Origin: an uncultured Verrucomicrobiae bacterium | Lineage (GTDB): Bacteria > Verrucomicrobiota > Verrucomicrobiia > Palsa-1439 | Assembly (NCBI GenBank): GCA_937927265.1 | Contig: CALBCO010000252.1 | Span: 1 to 14,999, forward strand | Direction of reading: 5' to 3' | Length of the DNA: 14,999 nucleotides | Shown here: positions 14,783-14,999 of the stretch, piece by piece | Layout: every line of letters starts with the position of its first letter | Position numbering within the stretch: the first letter of the stretch is position 1 | Made by a program: the position numbers and the translations under genes | The notes under the pieces: generated by a model | Told to the model about the DNA's origin: nothing | What the model saw: only the letters and a program-made list of their open reading frames with translations | The model's database searches: none

Positions 14783-14841
14783 AACCGTTGATCGGGCGGG
14801 ACCGCCGGGCGCGCCGATTCGGACGGCCCGGCAGTCCGTCC
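14783..14841. repeat. GC-rich palindromic spacer between prenyltransferase and mqnE
   Basis: Directly after the prenyltransferase stop, GGACGG (14821-14826) and CCGTCC (14836-14841) form a 6-bp inverted repeat around a 9-nt loop. A second short GC palindrome, GGCGGGACCGCC, lies nearer mqnE. No T-run follows, so this is not a standard terminator. The block resembles the compact palindromes in the metG upstream spacer. Confidence 0.45.
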
Positions 14842-14999
14842 CTACCTCAAAAACACATCCATCACCACCGCCACTAAAAACACCACACTGATCACGCCGT
14901 TCACGCGCAACGACGCCAGATTCACACTCACCGGATCGCCCTTGCCGGCCAACCAATGTTCGTACACAAGGCAGCCGCCAATCACCACCAGCCCCGCGT
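14842..14999 (-). CDS. UbiA-family prenyltransferase, C-terminal end (probable MqnP)
   Basis: Only the last 51 codons are in the window; I translated them from the minus strand. The fragment reads GLVVIGGCLVYEHWLAGKGD followed by PVSVNLASLRVNGVISVVF and a final hydrophobic helix ending VVMDVFLR. The YEH motif, the N-x-(S/A) segment and VNGVISVVF fit the C-terminal two helices of UbiA-type 4-hydroxybenzoate or 1,4-dihydroxy-6-naphthoate polyprenyltransferases. These are membrane enzymes that attach the polyprenyl tail to the quinone ring. Lying 59 bp upstream of mqnE, it is most likely mqnP, the prenyltransferase of the futalosine branch. With so little sequence, the aromatic substrate is assigned by context only. 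Confidence 0.75.
   Translation of the reverse strand, partial: AGLVVIGGCLVYEHWLAGKGDPVSVNLASLRVNGVISVVFLVAVVMDVFLR

Overview
The window looks like chromosomal DNA of a GC-rich, Gram-negative-type bacterium, most likely in the Verrucomicrobiota (Pedosphaera/Limisphaerales-like). That placement is an inference. It rests on the futalosine menaquinone genes, a DUF6600-type secreted protein, the protein families seen, and intergenic debris of a kind I associate with verrucomicrobial genomes (degenerate 'ATCCGTGTTG ATCCGCGTGA' and 'CACGGAGA' tandem units). No rRNA, tRNA, CRISPR array, transposase or phage gene was recognised. All genes but one lie on the minus strand, so the window is best read from its right end to its left.

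Right end (about 15.0-8.8 kb): a futalosine-pathway menaquinone locus. It begins with the 3' end of a UbiA-type prenyltransferase (probable mqnP). Next come mqnE (aminodeoxyfutalosine synthase) and mqnA (chorismate dehydratase), which overlap by 4 bp. A plus-strand GT39-type membrane glycosyltransferase then interrupts the locus; its 3' end overlaps mqnA tail-to-tail by 35 bp. Beyond it mqnC (cyclic dehypoxanthinyl futalosine synthase) runs as a tight minus-strand group with adk and fmt. mqnB and mqnD are not in the window.

Middle (about 8.7-3.1 kb): a secreted DUF6600-like protein with a long proline-rich tail, whose frame appears broken at an A7 homopolymer. It is followed by a three-gene cell-surface glycan operon with almost no spacing: a GT39-type polytopic glycosyltransferase, a GT4 cytoplasmic glycosyltransferase and a WecA/TagO/MraY-like polyprenyl-phosphate sugar-1-phosphate transferase. 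Together these would start and extend a lipid-linked glycan.

Left end (about 3.1 kb to 1): a 334-bp non-coding stretch of small repeats and palindromes, then metG, then the start of the division and cell-wall (dcw) cluster: mraZ, an unrecognised 109-codon gene, and the 5' part of rsmH. Upstream of mraZ are five TGGNN repeats at an exact 10-bp period, a textbook-like MraZ operator.

The most notable observations are the five-unit MraZ operator, the extra coupled gene between mraZ and rsmH, promoter-like sequences whose -10 hexamer ends exactly 9 nt before three start codons (possible leaderless mRNAs), the frameshift in the DUF6600 protein, and the glycosyltransferase lying inside the menaquinone locus.
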